The position numbers and the translations under genes were made by a program. Of a stretch of DNA of 64,000 nucleotides, positions 23,424 to 32,007 are shown piece by piece. Source of the stretch: Actinoplanes sp. L3-i22 (GTDB lineage: Bacteria; Actinomycetota; Actinomycetes; Mycobacteriales; Micromonosporaceae); assembly GCF_019704555.1 (NCBI RefSeq), contig NZ_AP024745.1:11335501-11399500 (forward strand), read 5' to 3'. Under the pieces are notes generated by a model that saw only the letters and a list, made by a program, of their open reading frames with translations, ran no database searches and had not been told where the DNA came from. The number at the start of each line of letters is the position of its first letter. The stretch's first letter is position 1.

Positions 23424-25349
23424 ATGCGATGGTCCAACCTGTCGGCGCACGCCGACGACGGCTCGCTCCCGGACAGGGCAGCGTCGGCGGCTCCACCCCT
23501 GCCGCTGGCGCTGCCCGGTGCGACCGTCCGCACCTTCGACACCCCCGGGTTCGCCGGCATGACGTTCTACGAGATCCGCGCGAAGTCGCTGATCAACCGG
23601 GTCCCCGGCGCCTCCCGCGTGCCGTTCGAGTGGACCGTCAATCCCTATCGTGGCTGCTCCCACGCCTGCACCTACTGCCTCTCCGGCGACACCCCGATCC
23701 TGCTCGCCGGCGGCTCGACCCGGCGGCTCGCCGAGATCCGCCCGGGTGATTCGGTGATGGGCACCATGGGCGCCGGCCCGCACCGGCGCTATGTGCCGAC
23801 CACCGTGCTCGACCACTGGGCCACCAGCAAGCCCTCGTTCCGGGTCACCCTCTCCGACGGCACCCGCCTGGTCTCCAGCGGCGACCACCGGTTCCTCACC
23901 GACCGCGGCTGGCGCTACGTGAGCCCGTCCGAGCCGCACCAGCCGACCCTCGCGATCGGCGACCTGATGTTCGGGGTGGGCCACTTCGCCGAGTCGCCCA
24001 AGGAGTCGCCCGACTACCAGTCCGGCTTCCTCTGCGGTCTGCTCCGGGGGGATGCCGCCAGCCGAGCCGCCCGCGAGGGGGACGCCTGGATCCGCGCCGA
24101 CAGCTATCTCGACGACGTCTCCCTTCCGGACGCCCTGCGCTGGCCCGAGGCGCCCTCCGGGGAGTGGTACAAGGGCTTCCTGGCCGGCGCGTTCGGCGCG
24201 GTCGGCCGGTCCGAGCGGCTCGCCGTCGCGTTCGAGAGCACCGACCGCATCTACCTGCGCTGGATCACCGAGGCGCTCACCCACCTCGGCCTGACCAGCC
24301 GTACCCCGGTGCCCTGCCGGGCCGGGCGCCCCGGCCGCGTCGAGACCGGCCGTGACCTCTGGTCCGCGCTGCGCTTCCGCCACCTCACCGGCGTGCTGGA
24401 CGCCCCACTGGACGCGTCCGGCGTCGGGGTCCGCGCCGACCGCCGGCTCGCCGTGGCCGACATCGAGGATCTCGGGCTCACCCTGCCGCTGTTCGACATC
24501 TCCACCGGCACCGGCGACTTCATCGCCGACGGCGTGGTCAGCCACAACTGCTTCGCCCGGGGCACGCACAAATACCTCGACCTCGACCCGGGCCACGACT
24601 TCGACAGCCGCATCGTGGTGAAGGTGAACGCCGGCGACCTGATCCGCCGTGAGCTCGCCGCCGCCCGCTGGTCCGGCGCCCCGATCGCGATGGGCACCAA
24701 CGTCGACGTCTACCAGCGCGCCGAGGGGCGCTACCGGCTGATGCCGGAGATCCTGGCCGCGCTGCGCGACCACGCCAACCCGTTCTCGATCCTCACCAAG
24801 GGCACACTGATACTGCGCGACCTGGAGCTGCTCACCCAGGCCGCCGCGGTGACCGACGTCAGCCTGGCCTTCTCGGTCGGCTTCGTCGACGAGCAGGTCT
24901 GGCGCTCGGCCGAGCCCGGCACGCCCAGCCCACGCCGCCGCCTCGACGCCGTCCGCCGCCTGACCGACGCCGGCTTCTCGATCGGCGTCCTGCTGGCCCC
25001 GATCCTTCCCGGCCTCACCGACACCGAGGAGTCCCTCGACGAGACCGTCGCCGCCATCGCCGCGGCCGGCGCCACCAGCGTCACCCCGATCCCGCTGCAC
25101 CTGCGCCCCGGCGCGAAGGAGTGGTATGCGGCGTGGCTCGCCCAGGAACATCCCCACCTCGTCCCCCGCTACCGGGAGCTGTTCGCCGACGGCGCCTACT
25201 CCCCGCGCACCTACCAGGACGAGCTGTCCGCCCGCGTCCGCATGGCCGCCCGCCGCCACGGCCTCCACCGCCCCACCCCGGCCCAGATCCGCACGGTCCC
25301 CACCCCGGAGTCGCCCATCCCCCAGTCCAGCCAGCTCACCCTCCTCTAG
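23424..25349 (+). CDS. Rv2578c-family radical SAM protein containing an intein
   Basis: The 641-residue precursor is a SplB-like radical SAM protein interrupted by an intein (residues 85-375). The N-extein ends NPYRGCSHACTY and the C-extein starts CFARGTHKYLDLDPG. Splicing therefore rebuilds the CxxxCxxC Fe-S motif with the last cysteine at the junction. The extein continues with GTNVDVYQRAEGRYRLMP and LLAPILPGLTDT, the family core. Relatives resemble spore photoproduct lyase; the reaction is unknown. A perfect LexA box just upstream predicts DNA-damage induction. ATG 23424 (MRWSNLS) is preferred because homologues begin MRW; ATG 23415 is also in frame. Confidence 0.92.
   Translation: MRWSNLSAHADDGSLPDRAASAAPPLPLALPGATVRTFDTPGFAGMTFYEIRAKSLINRVPGASRVPFEWTVNPYRGCSHACTYCLSGDTPILLAGGSTRRLAEIRPGDSVMGTMGAGPHRRYVPTTVLDHWATSKPSFRVTLSDGTRLVSSGDHRFLTDRGWRYVSPSEPHQPTLAIGDLMFGVGHFAESPKESPDYQSGFLCGLLRGDAASRAAREGDAWIRADSYLDDVSLPDALRWPEAPSGEWYKGFLAGAFGAVGRSERLAVAFESTDRIYLRWITEALTHLGLTSRTPVPCRAGRPGRVETGRDLWSALRFRHLTGVLDAPLDASGVGVRADRRLAVADIEDLGLTLPLFDISTGTGDFIADGVVSHNCFARGTHKYLDLDPGHDFDSRIVVKVNAGDLIRRELAAARWSGAPIAMGTNVDVYQRAEGRYRLMPEILAALRDHANPFSILTKGTLILRDLELLTQAAAVTDVSLAFSVGFVDEQVWRSAEPGTPSPRRRLDAVRRLTDAGFSIGVLLAPILPGLTDTEESLDETVAAIAAAGATSVTPIPLHLRPGAKEWYAAWLAQEHPHLVPRYRELFADGAYSPRTYQDELSARVRMAARRHGLHRPTPAQIRTVPTPESPIPQSSQLTLL
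23676..24548 (+). other. In-frame intein with eroded LAGLIDADG domain
   Basis: The 291-residue intein opens with block A CLSGDTPILLAGG, has block B around GTRLVSSGDHRFLT, and ends with DFIADGVVSHN before Cys+1, giving the Cys1, His-Asn and Cys+1 catalytic set for class 1 protein splicing. The centre holds two eroded dodecapeptide motifs (GFLCGLLRGDA and GFLAGAFGAVG). In the first, one acidic residue survives. In the second, Gly stands at the acidic position. The homing endonuclease is probably inactive and splicing probably active. Confidence 0.92.
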
Positions 25350-25818
25350 CCCAGCCGCCCCGCCCCACGTCACCCTCGCCCCCACGTCACCCCTGCCCCA
25401 CATCACCCCTGCCCCACGTCACCGTCGTCTCGGCCCCACCCCACCCGCGTCACGGCATCGCACCAACCAACGCGGGACCGCGGCCGATCCGACCAGACAG
25501 GCGCAGCAAGGCCGGCCCGAGCGGACAGGGCCTGACGCCGCGGCTGCGCCACCCGGCGGCGGTGCCGCACGCCGCAGCGCCGCGCGAGGCCCCGGCCGGA
25601 TTCGCGGCAGCCGGCCGGCCACGGCGGGCTCGGCTGGCCCCGGCGGGCTCGGCTGGCCCGGGCTGGCCCGGCGGAACCGGGCTGGCCCCGGGCTGGCCCC
25701 GGTGGGCTCGGCGGCGGGATCCCGCTCGCTGTCGTGTCGGCCGCGGCCCTTCGGGGCCGGGTGTGAGGGAGGGATCAGGCACGGGCGGATCGCAGTGGGG
25801 CGTGGCTAGAGTCGAGGC
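25350..25818. other. GC-rich low-complexity intergenic region
   Basis: No gene is supported in these 469 bases. The first part repeats CCCCACGTCACC and CCCCACATCACC four or more times (25367-25440). The later part (25625-25720) is made of GGCTCGGCTGGCCC and GGGCTGGCCC units. Frames open here only through base composition. TAGAGT at about 25808, six bases before the ATG at 25819, looks like a -10 element for a leaderless transcript. Confidence 0.6.
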
Positions 25819-26226
25819 ATGCGGAGTGCTCGGCAGATCTTGGCGGATGCGAATGTGATCGCGGTGGTCGGCGCTTCGCGGGATCCGTTCAAGGCGGCGC
25901 ACTCGGTGCCGCTGCAGATCCTGCGGCACGGGTGGCGGATCATTCCGGTGAATCCGTTCGTCGACGAGGTCTTCGGGGTGAAGACCGTGCCTACGCTGGC
26001 CGATCTGGACGAGCCGGTCGACCTGGTCAACATCTTCCGGCCGGCCCGGGATGCGGTCGACGTGGTCCGGCAGGCCGTGGCGATCGGGGCGCCCGCGGTG
26101 TGGCTGCAGAGCGGCATCGTCTCCGCGGAGGCGCGCCGGATCGCCGCGGAGGCCGGCATCGACTATGTCGAGGACCGCTGCCTGGCCGTCGAACGAGCCG
26201 TCAACAGCCTCACCAAACATCCCTGA
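25819..26226 (+). CDS. CoA-binding domain protein (YccU-like)
   Basis: The 135-residue Rossmann-fold protein of the CoA_binding_2 family has VIAVVGASRDPFKAAHSVP (nucleotide-binding start), GWRIIPVNPFVDEVFG, DLVNIFRPARDA and WLQSGIVSAEA, ending DRCLAVERA. It matches the full length of YccU-like proteins. They bind CoA in structures, but their cellular role is unclear. It appears to be a single-gene transcript, perhaps leaderless. The neighbours are low-complexity DNA on both sides. Confidence 0.9.
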   Translation: MRSARQILADANVIAVVGASRDPFKAAHSVPLQILRHGWRIIPVNPFVDEVFGVKTVPTLADLDEPVDLVNIFRPARDAVDVVRQAVAIGAPAVWLQSGIVSAEARRIAAEAGIDYVEDRCLAVERAVNSLTKHP

Positions 26227-26573
26227 GCCCGCCGACCCGGCCCGCACCCGGCTGGCGCTGACGGCTCAAAACAGCAGCCCAGCCAACCCCCACCGCCAGC
26301 CGACCACGGTCAGCACAGCAGCCCGACCGGCCGTGACCGCCAGCCGACCGTAGTCAGCTGACGGTGAGGGCCGGGAAACTGGTCACGGCCGACCGCAAGC
26401 GCCAGCTGACCAGGGGCAGCTGACCCTGAGAGCCGTATGGGACCGGCTGGCAAACGGACCGACTGGCCAACGCCAACGGACCCGGCTCGGCGACGGACCA
26501 GCTGATCAGCGCGGCGGGGCGTGACGCGCAGGTCAGCTCAGCGCGGCGTGACGTGACGCGCGTAGGTCAGCTC
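26227..26573. other. Intergenic region with scattered GTCAGCTGAC-like motifs
   Basis: No gene is supported. Variants of the palindromic core CAGCTGAC or GTCAGCTGA occur repeatedly (for example near 26352, 26401, 26418, 26501, 26530 and 26568), giving a loose repeat structure that leads into the minisatellite. Confidence 0.5.
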
Positions 26574-26707
26574 ACCGTGGCGTGGCGTGGCGTGGCGTGG
26601 CCGTGGCGTGGCGTGGCCGTGGCGTGGCGTGGCGTGGCCGTGGCGTGGCGTGGCCGTGGCGTGGCGTGGCGTGGCCGTGGCGTGGCGTGGCGTGGCCGTG
26701 GCGTGCG
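26574..26707 (+). repeat. GTGGC/GTGGCC minisatellite
   Basis: About 130 bases consist almost only of 5-base (CGTGG) and 6-base (CCGTGG) units in a higher-order pattern of two or three short units followed by a long one. The array stops four bases before the stop codon of the SDR gene on the minus strand. Such arrays are prone to slippage. Confidence 0.9.
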
Positions 26708-26711
26708 GAGG

Positions 26712-27473
26712 TCAGCGGAACTGGGCCTCGCGGACGCTGTTGCCGCCATCGACGACCAGCATCTGGCCGGTGATGTACGAAGCGGCCGGCGAGCACAGGA
26801 AAGCCACCGCCGCCGCGACCTCGTCCGGAGTGCCCGGGCGCCCTATCGGCGTACCCAAGCCTTGTTTGATCTCTGTCACCGTCGACGCGGCCGTGTAGAT
26901 CGTCCCGGGGGCCACACAATTCACGTTGACCCCGTCGGCGACGAGCTCCATCGCCAGCGCCCGGGTGAGACCCACCACCCCGGCCTTCGCCGCCGCATAG
27001 GCCGCCTCGGTCGGCAGCGCGTTGACCGGCCCGGCGGTGGCGGACAGGTTCACGATCCGGCCCCAGCCGCGCTCCGACATCCCGCCGACGAACGCGCGGC
27101 TGCACAGGAACGCGGTGCTCAGGTTCCGGTCGATCTCGGCTTTCCACTCGTCGAGGGTGAGCTGGGCGACCGGGCGGAGCACCTCGGGGCTGGCCCGGCT
27201 CGCCAGGCCGGCGTTGTTGACCAGGACCTCGACGTCGCCGAGCTGGTCGGTGATGGCGTCGGCGAGCGCGCCCACCTCGGACTCGTCGGTCAGGTCGGCG
27301 ACGAAGCCGATCACCCCGAGCTCGGAGGCGCGCTCGTGGATGCGCCGGGTGGTGGACACGATCGCCACCCGGGCGCCCAGGTCACGCAGCCGGCGGGCGG
27401 TCGCGTACCCGATCCCGTCCGGGCTGCCGGCGCCGGTCACCAGCGCGACCTTGCCGTCCAAACGCATCGTCAC
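26712..27473 (-). CDS. Short-chain dehydrogenase/reductase, FabG-like
   Basis: The 253-residue SDR has the cofactor loop [10 protein letters not shown], the NNAG motif ([12 protein letters not shown]), the catalytic Ser in VNLSATAGP and Tyr/Lys in AAYAAAKAG, and ends with [13 protein letters not shown], a classic FabG-type C-terminus. It should be an NAD(P)-dependent 3-oxoacyl or alcohol reductase; the substrate is unknown. Start: GTG 27473 has GGAGG five bases upstream, and ATG 27467 is also possible. A longer frame to 27647 (ATG with AGGA) would add an acidic extension. The stop codon is next to a minisatellite. Confidence 0.88.
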   Translation of the reverse strand: MTMRLDGKVALVTGAGSPDGIGYATARRLRDLGARVAIVSTTRRIHERASELGVIGFVADLTDESEVGALADAITDQLGDVEVLVNNAGLASRASPEVLRPVAQLTLDEWKAEIDRNLSTAFLCSRAFVGGMSERGWGRIVNLSATAGPVNALPTEAAYAAAKAGVVGLTRALAMELVADGVNVNCVAPGTIYTAASTVTEIKQGLGTPIGRPGTPDEVAAAVAFLCSPAASYITGQMLVVDGGNSVREAQFR

Positions 27474-27781
27474 CGCGGCCTCCGCACTGGCTTCCTCGAA
27501 CTCCGCCTCGACCACCTCGGGCGTGATCTCGACCGGGCGGTCGGGATCGGTGCCGGGCACGCCGGACCGGGGTGGCCGGCCGTCTGCCGGACGGGTGGCG
27601 TCACGCCGCGAGGGGCTGCCGCCGGTGGAGCGGGCGTCGAAGACCATGCGGCGATCCTGCCTGCTCCCGTCAACAGGGGCAAACATCCGCGGCCCCGTGG
27701 CGCACCCGGCGTCCCGGTCCCGTAGAAGGCCCGACCTGCGACCTCAGTATCCCGGACCCGAATTTCCGACACGCCGGAAAT

Positions 27782-28426
27782 TCAGTCGTCGTGTTCCGGG
27801 AGTACCACCCAGGCGTCGGTGAACGGCGTGGCCGGGCCCTGTTCGACGAAGATCAGCGGCGCGCCGGCGCCGTAGTGGGCCGGCATCTCGTGGCGGGCCT
27901 TCGCCACGTCGCGGGTGCCGATCTCCAGGCCCGCGCCGTCGTGGCGGCTGCCGACCGTGACGATCCGCACACCCCGAACCGTCCAGTAGGCGAGATCGGC
28001 GACCACCCGGTCGTGCCAGAGGCCGAGTTCCGCGACGCCGTGCGCGGCGTTCCGGACCACGATGCAGTTGTCGTCGGCGGTCTCCCGGATGAAGTCGTCG
28101 AACTCGGTGGACTTCGCCGGCACCCGGTAGACGATCGCGCGGACCCGCTGCTGGTCGACCTCGAGCCCGGCGAACGTCGCCGCGAACCGCAGGCGGCCGG
28201 CCTGCTCGATCCGTTCCATGGCGGCGCTCAGCGACGGCGGGGTGACCGGCATCCGGAAGCCGCTCCGCTCGACGAATTCCGGGGCGCGGGCGAACTCGCA
28301 CCCGACTGTCCGCCAACCGGCTGTCACGGCGGACGATTCCGGCTGGCCGGCGGTCTCGAACTCGCCGCAGCCGCCGATCATGAGCGCTCCGGCGAGGAGC
28401 AGCCGGCCGAGCCGTACCCGATGCAT
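27782..28426 (-). CDS. Secreted lipoprotein of unknown function
   Basis: The 214-residue protein has a lipoprotein signal (MHRVRLGRLLLAGALMIGGC) with the lipobox IGGC, so it is anchored to the outer face of the membrane through Cys20. The mature part has two further cysteines (in TVGCEF and DDNCIVV) and no motif I recognise. ATG 28426 has GAGGAGGG five bases upstream, and the frame extends further without a ribosome site. It is monocistronic between the SDR and EamA genes. Confidence 0.82.
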   Translation of the reverse strand: MHRVRLGRLLLAGALMIGGCGEFETAGQPESSAVTAGWRTVGCEFARAPEFVERSGFRMPVTPPSLSAAMERIEQAGRLRFAATFAGLEVDQQRVRAIVYRVPAKSTEFDDFIRETADDNCIVVRNAAHGVAELGLWHDRVVADLAYWTVRGVRIVTVGSRHDGAGLEIGTRDVAKARHEMPAHYGAGAPLIFVEQGPATPFTDAWVVLPEHDD

Positions 28427-28652
28427 CGCATCCCTCCTCATTACCGTGCCCACCCCCGTCCCGCCACCCCAGCGGCGCACAAGGCCGACCGATGGGTGCA
28501 ACGACCGGCCGGGGCCGCCCGGTCACGGCCGGAAGACCACTAAAAGCCGCAAATCAGGCAATGAGGTTGACGCTCCAGGTCCGGCCGCCGCTCACGCGCC
28601 GTTTCGGCCCAACCAAAACCCATTGGAGGTACGGCATTCAGCACCGCCCCCA

Positions 28653-28690
28653 CGAAGAACGCCGCCCCGGTCGAAGAACGCCGCCCCGGT
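28653..28690 (+). repeat. 19-bp tandem duplication at the 3' end of the EamA gene
   Basis: CGAAGAACGCCGCCCCGGT occurs twice in direct tandem and ends two bases before the stop codon of the minus-strand EamA gene. It is a small recent duplication. The rest of the 28427-28691 gap shows nothing clear. Confidence 0.8.
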
Positions 28691-28691
28691 C

Positions 28692-29630
28692 CTAGTCGGC
28701 GAGCGCCGGAGCCCCCGCCCGGCGATTCGCCCGCGCCGCCCCGAGGATCGTCACCGCCACCCCGGCCAGCAGCAGACCCAGCCCGGGCAGCGCACCGGCC
28801 CGTGGCGTCTGGCCCAGCCAGAGCCAGGCCAGCAGCGCCGCCCCCGGCACCTCGAGCAGGATCAGCACACTGACCGTGGTCGCCGAGGTGTGCTCCAGGG
28901 CGTAGTTGAACATCGAGTGCCCGAGCAGTTGCGCACCCGCCACCAGCGCCAGGATTGCCGCCCAGGTCCGGCCGTCGTACCCATGCAAGGGAATGCCACC
29001 GGTCACGCAGACCGCAGCCAGGACCACCGCACAGACCCCATAACAGATCCAGGTGTACGTCGTCGTGCTCAGTGCCGCCCGGGCCTGTTCGCCGAGCGCC
29101 GTGTAGATCGCGGCGAAGATCGCCCCGAGCACGGCCAGCACGTCGGCGAGCACCGCCTGCCCGGAGACGCCGACGTCGGCGCCGGTCGCCCAGGCCGCGC
29201 CGGCCACCGCCAGGGCGATGCCGGTCCACCCGGCCGCGGACGGCCGCCGTCCCTGCCAGGCCGCGATCAGTCCCTGCCACACCGGCTGGGTCGCGACCAG
29301 CGCCGTCGAGGTCGCCACCGTGCCCAGCTGCACGCTCGGCATCCACGTCCCGAAGTGCGCGGCCAGCGCCAGGCCCGCGAGCAGGCAGAACATCCCGGCC
29401 CGGCGCCGGGAGCCGCGGATCGCGTCGCGCACCTCGCCGCGGCGCGGGCCGAGTGCGACAGGCGTCAGCGCCACCGACGCGAGCCCGTTGCGCCAGAACG
29501 CGATCGCCAGCGCCGGGGCCGACGCGAACGCGATCAGCGGCGCCGACGAGGAGACCGCGAGCACCGCCACCACCAGCGCGAACACCGTCAGCGGCGCCAT
29601 CCGATGCCCTGATGAGCGCACATTCATCAC
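28692..29630 (-). CDS. EamA/DMT-family transporter
   Basis: The 312-residue protein has ten hydrophobic helices arranged as two EamA halves. The first includes AIAFWRNGLASVALTP and FGTWMPSVQLGTVATSTALV. The second includes GHSMFNYALEHTSATTVSVL and LEVPGAALLAWLWLGQ, the signature of drug/metabolite exporters. The substrate is unknown. The start could be ATG 29630 or the inner ATG 29600 (MAPLTVFAL), since the first residues are not hydrophobic. It is divergent from the HAD gene. Confidence 0.9.
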   Translation of the reverse strand: MMNVRSSGHRMAPLTVFALVVAVLAVSSSAPLIAFASAPALAIAFWRNGLASVALTPVALGPRRGEVRDAIRGSRRRAGMFCLLAGLALAAHFGTWMPSVQLGTVATSTALVATQPVWQGLIAAWQGRRPSAAGWTGIALAVAGAAWATGADVGVSGQAVLADVLAVLGAIFAAIYTALGEQARAALSTTTYTWICYGVCAVVLAAVCVTGGIPLHGYDGRTWAAILALVAGAQLLGHSMFNYALEHTSATTVSVLILLEVPGAALLAWLWLGQTPRAGALPGLGLLLAGVAVTILGAARANRRAGAPALAD

Positions 29631-29761
29631 CGACCGTCATTTCTTGCACACAGCAGCTGGGGTGTTTGCCACTGTCGGTTGGCGGACAGTGACGGAATCG
29701 CTACAGTCACCGACGGCCCTATGCCGATTTCTACCCCTCGATGCCTTGGAGGCCGATTCCC

Positions 29762-30460
29762 ATGCCCGCATTCCGTGCGGTGGTGTTCGACTTCTTCGGC
29801 ACGCTCACCCGCTCGGTTCAGCGCGGTCCACAGCACGCGGACATCGCCCGGTCGCTCGGCGCCGACCCGGAAGCGGTCCGGGGCGTGCTGGACCGGACCT
29901 TCCGGGCCCGGGCCTGCGGCCGGTACGGGTCGGCCGAGGCCACCCTGCGCTGGGTGATCGAGCAGGCCGGTGGGGCGCCCCGGCCGGGCGCCATCCGCGC
30001 GGCGATGCCGGCCCGGGTCGACGCCCTGCGCGCCGACACCCAGCTGCGGCCGGACGCGGTCGGCGCGCTCACCGCGATCCGCCGCCGCGGCGTGCGCACG
30101 GCACTGATCAGCGACTGCACCCACGAGCTGCCCGCCTTCCTGCCCGGGCTCCCGGTGGCGCCACTGCTGGACGCCCAGATCTTCTCCGTCGAGCTGGGCA
30201 TCTGCAAGCCGGACCCGCGGATCTACCGGGCCGCCTGCGACGCGCTGGACGTGGCCCCGGAGGACTGCCTCTACGTCGGGGACGGGGGCAGCCACGAGCT
30301 GACCGGCGCTGCCGCGGTCGGCATGACCCCGGTCCGGCTGGCCGCCCGCGACCTGGCGAACCACCTGGTCTTCGACGCGGACACGAACTTCGCCGGCCGC
30401 ACCGTCCGGTCCCTCACCGAAGTGCTCACGCTGCTGGACCACACTCCGGTGCTGGTCTGA
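29762..30460 (+). CDS. HAD-family hydrolase, haloacid-dehalogenase-like
   Basis: The 232-residue HAD hydrolase has the nucleophile loop VVFDFFGTLT (Asp nucleophile; second position Phe as in dehalogenase-like members), Ser/Thr motif II TALISDC, Lys motif III (GICKPDPRIY) and the acid motif YVGDGGSHELTGAAAVG. It probably dephosphorylates a small metabolite, although the Phe at the second position also fits dehalogenases. ATG 29762 has TGGAGG nine bases upstream. The upstream in-frame start at 29741 adds only seven residues. Confidence 0.88.
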   Translation: MPAFRAVVFDFFGTLTRSVQRGPQHADIARSLGADPEAVRGVLDRTFRARACGRYGSAEATLRWVIEQAGGAPRPGAIRAAMPARVDALRADTQLRPDAVGALTAIRRRGVRTALISDCTHELPAFLPGLPVAPLLDAQIFSVELGICKPDPRIYRAACDALDVAPEDCLYVGDGGSHELTGAAAVGMTPVRLAARDLANHLVFDADTNFAGRTVRSLTEVLTLLDHTPVLV

Positions 30461-30474
30461 CTACCATCACAGGC

Positions 30475-30966
30475 GTGACCGGAGTGCTGGACGAGGCGAT
30501 CAAGAAGGCGGCCATCGCCTGGATCTCGGTGGGCGACGGGCCGGCCTACGCGCTCTGGTGCCTGCCGGTGGAGACGTCGCTGGCGGTGATCAGCGGGCCC
30601 GGCGAGCAGTTCGCACCCGGCCTGGCCGAGGCCGACCGCGCGACCGTGCGCCTGCGCGGCGACCACGGCGGCCTGATCGTGACGACCGAGGCCACCGTCG
30701 CCCGGCTCGATCCGAACGGCCCGGAGTGGGCGGAGATCGCGCCGCAGCTCGCCACCAAACGCCTGAACGCCTCCGGCAGTGCCGACGAGCTGACGGCCCG
30801 GTGGGCGGCCGCGGACTGCGCGCTGGTCCGGCTCACCCCGGTCGAGGAGACCCTGATCGCGGCCCCGGACCTGGGCGACGCGGCCGGCTCGGCGACTCCC
30901 CGGGAGACCCCGGCCCGCGTCGAGACCCGCAAGCCGTTCCGCCTGCACCGCGTCACCCGTCGCTGA
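30475..30966 (+). CDS. Split-barrel-like hypothetical protein
   Basis: The 163-residue protein (MTGVLDEAIKKAAIAWIS at the start, then YALWCLPVETSLAVISGPGE and TVARLDPNGPEWAEIAPQLA) resembles small actinobacterial proteins with a pyridoxamine-phosphate-oxidase-like split barrel. I cannot name cofactor residues, so a role is not assigned. GTG 30475 is chosen. TACCAT lies seven bases upstream and could be the -10 of a leaderless transcript. It is 14 bases after the HAD stop, so the two could also be co-transcribed. Confidence 0.75.
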   Translation: MTGVLDEAIKKAAIAWISVGDGPAYALWCLPVETSLAVISGPGEQFAPGLAEADRATVRLRGDHGGLIVTTEATVARLDPNGPEWAEIAPQLATKRLNASGSADELTARWAAADCALVRLTPVEETLIAAPDLGDAAGSATPRETPARVETRKPFRLHRVTRR

Positions 30967-30988
30967 CCTGCCGAAACGCTCCACGGAG

Positions 30989-31014
30989 TTATCCACAGTC
31001 CGGGGTTGTCCACA
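30989..31014 (+). other. Second pair of DnaA-box-like sites
   Basis: TTATCCACA (30989-30997) and TTGTCCACA (31006-31014) repeat the exact order, orientation and 17-base spacing seen at 13912-13937. The spacer sequences differ, so the shared part is the box pair itself. Confidence 0.55.
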
Positions 31015-31110
31015 GGCCCCCAGCGCGGCGCCGCCCATTCCCGCGACAATGGCACTGGGACGTCCCCCCGGTGGTGGGTGGGGGACTGATCTGGCGGTGA
31101 TCTTGGGCAA

Positions 31111-31980
31111 TCAGCCGATGAACGGTGGGACAGCGATCTTGCCGCTGGCCACCGGATAGACGTGACCGCTGACCGTGGCTGACGTGGCGGCGCCGGACTC
31201 GGCGGTCACCGTGCAGTCCAGGATCGAGGGGCGTTTCATCTCGACGCCCTGGTGGACGCGGAACGTCGAGACACCCTCGCCCGGGAGCCAGCCCGCGGCG
31301 ACCAGCCACACCCCGAGACCCAGGGCTGCCGAGCCGGTGGCCGGGTCCTCCCAGACCGCGTCGCCGGGGACGAACACCCGGGCGTGCGCCTGGCCGTCGG
31401 CCCAGGAGAAGACGCTCAGGCCGGTTACGCCGTGCCGGGCGGCGGCCCACGGGTCCAGGTGGATGGTGGCGAGGGCGGAACGCCGTACCGGAAAGAAGAT
31501 CCAATCGAGACCACAGCCGGCCTCGCGCGGAACGGCGGAGGTCTCCCGGTCCTCGGCCGTCAGGCCGGTGATCTCCAGCAGCGCGGCCGGGTCGGCCGGA
31601 GCGCCGAGCCGGGGCGGAGCACCGGTCAGCGTGGCCGCGCCGGCGGCGGTCACGTCGAGTGGCAGCAGCCCCGCGCCGCACTCCTGCACCACCCGTCCGG
31701 GGCCGAAACGGCCCTGCCGCATCAGCGTCACCGCGGTGCCGACGCTGGGGTGACCGGCGAACGGCAGCTCCTGCGAGCCGGTGAAGATCCGCACCCGGTA
31801 GGTCGCCGCGGGATCCGTCGGCGGGAGCACGAAAACGGTCTCGGCCAGGTTGAACTCCCGGGCCAGCAGCTGCATCTGGGCGGTGTCCAGATGCTCGGCC
31901 CCGAGGACCACCGCAAGCGGATTGCCGGCAAAGGGTCGATCCGTGAACACGTCGACGATCTCGTAGGCCACGGTGGACAT
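31111..31980 (-). CDS. PhzF-family isomerase-like protein
   Basis: The 289-residue protein has the PhzF fold signatures: EIVDVFTDRPFAGNPLAVV at the start, FNLAETVFVLPP (catalytic Glu region), LPFAGHPSVGTAV and DPATGSAALGLGVWL. PhzF isomerises dihydrohydroxyanthranilate in phenazine synthesis, but most members act in unknown pathways and no phenazine genes are here. The ATG is six bases after the -10-like TAGGGT, so the transcript may be leaderless and divergent from the MgtE_N gene. Confidence 0.92.
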   Translation of the reverse strand: MSTVAYEIVDVFTDRPFAGNPLAVVLGAEHLDTAQMQLLAREFNLAETVFVLPPTDPAATYRVRIFTGSQELPFAGHPSVGTAVTLMRQGRFGPGRVVQECGAGLLPLDVTAAGAATLTGAPPRLGAPADPAALLEITGLTAEDRETSAVPREAGCGLDWIFFPVRRSALATIHLDPWAAARHGVTGLSVFSWADGQAHARVFVPGDAVWEDPATGSAALGLGVWLVAAGWLPGEGVSTFRVHQGVEMKRPSILDCTVTAESGAATSATVSGHVYPVASGKIAVPPFIG

Positions 31981-32007
31981 GTCCGGACCCTAACCTAATC
32001 TGGGGCT
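31981..32007. promoter_or_regulatory. Divergent back-to-back leaderless promoter region
   Basis: Only 27 bases separate the two starts. On the plus strand TAATCT (31996-32001) ends six bases before GTG 32008. On the minus strand TAGGGT (rc of 31987-31992) ends six bases before ATG 31980. Both -10-like boxes are placed for transcription starting at or near the start codon. Confidence 0.6.

Noticed and set aside
25350..25818. Long frames through the CCCCACGTCACC region
   Set aside because: They are Pro/Arg/Ala-only translations of simple repeats without domains or ribosome sites.
31111..31980. Phenazine biosynthesis cluster, suggested by PhzF
   Set aside because: No other phz or secondary-metabolite gene is adjacent. 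PhzF-like proteins are common in primary metabolism.
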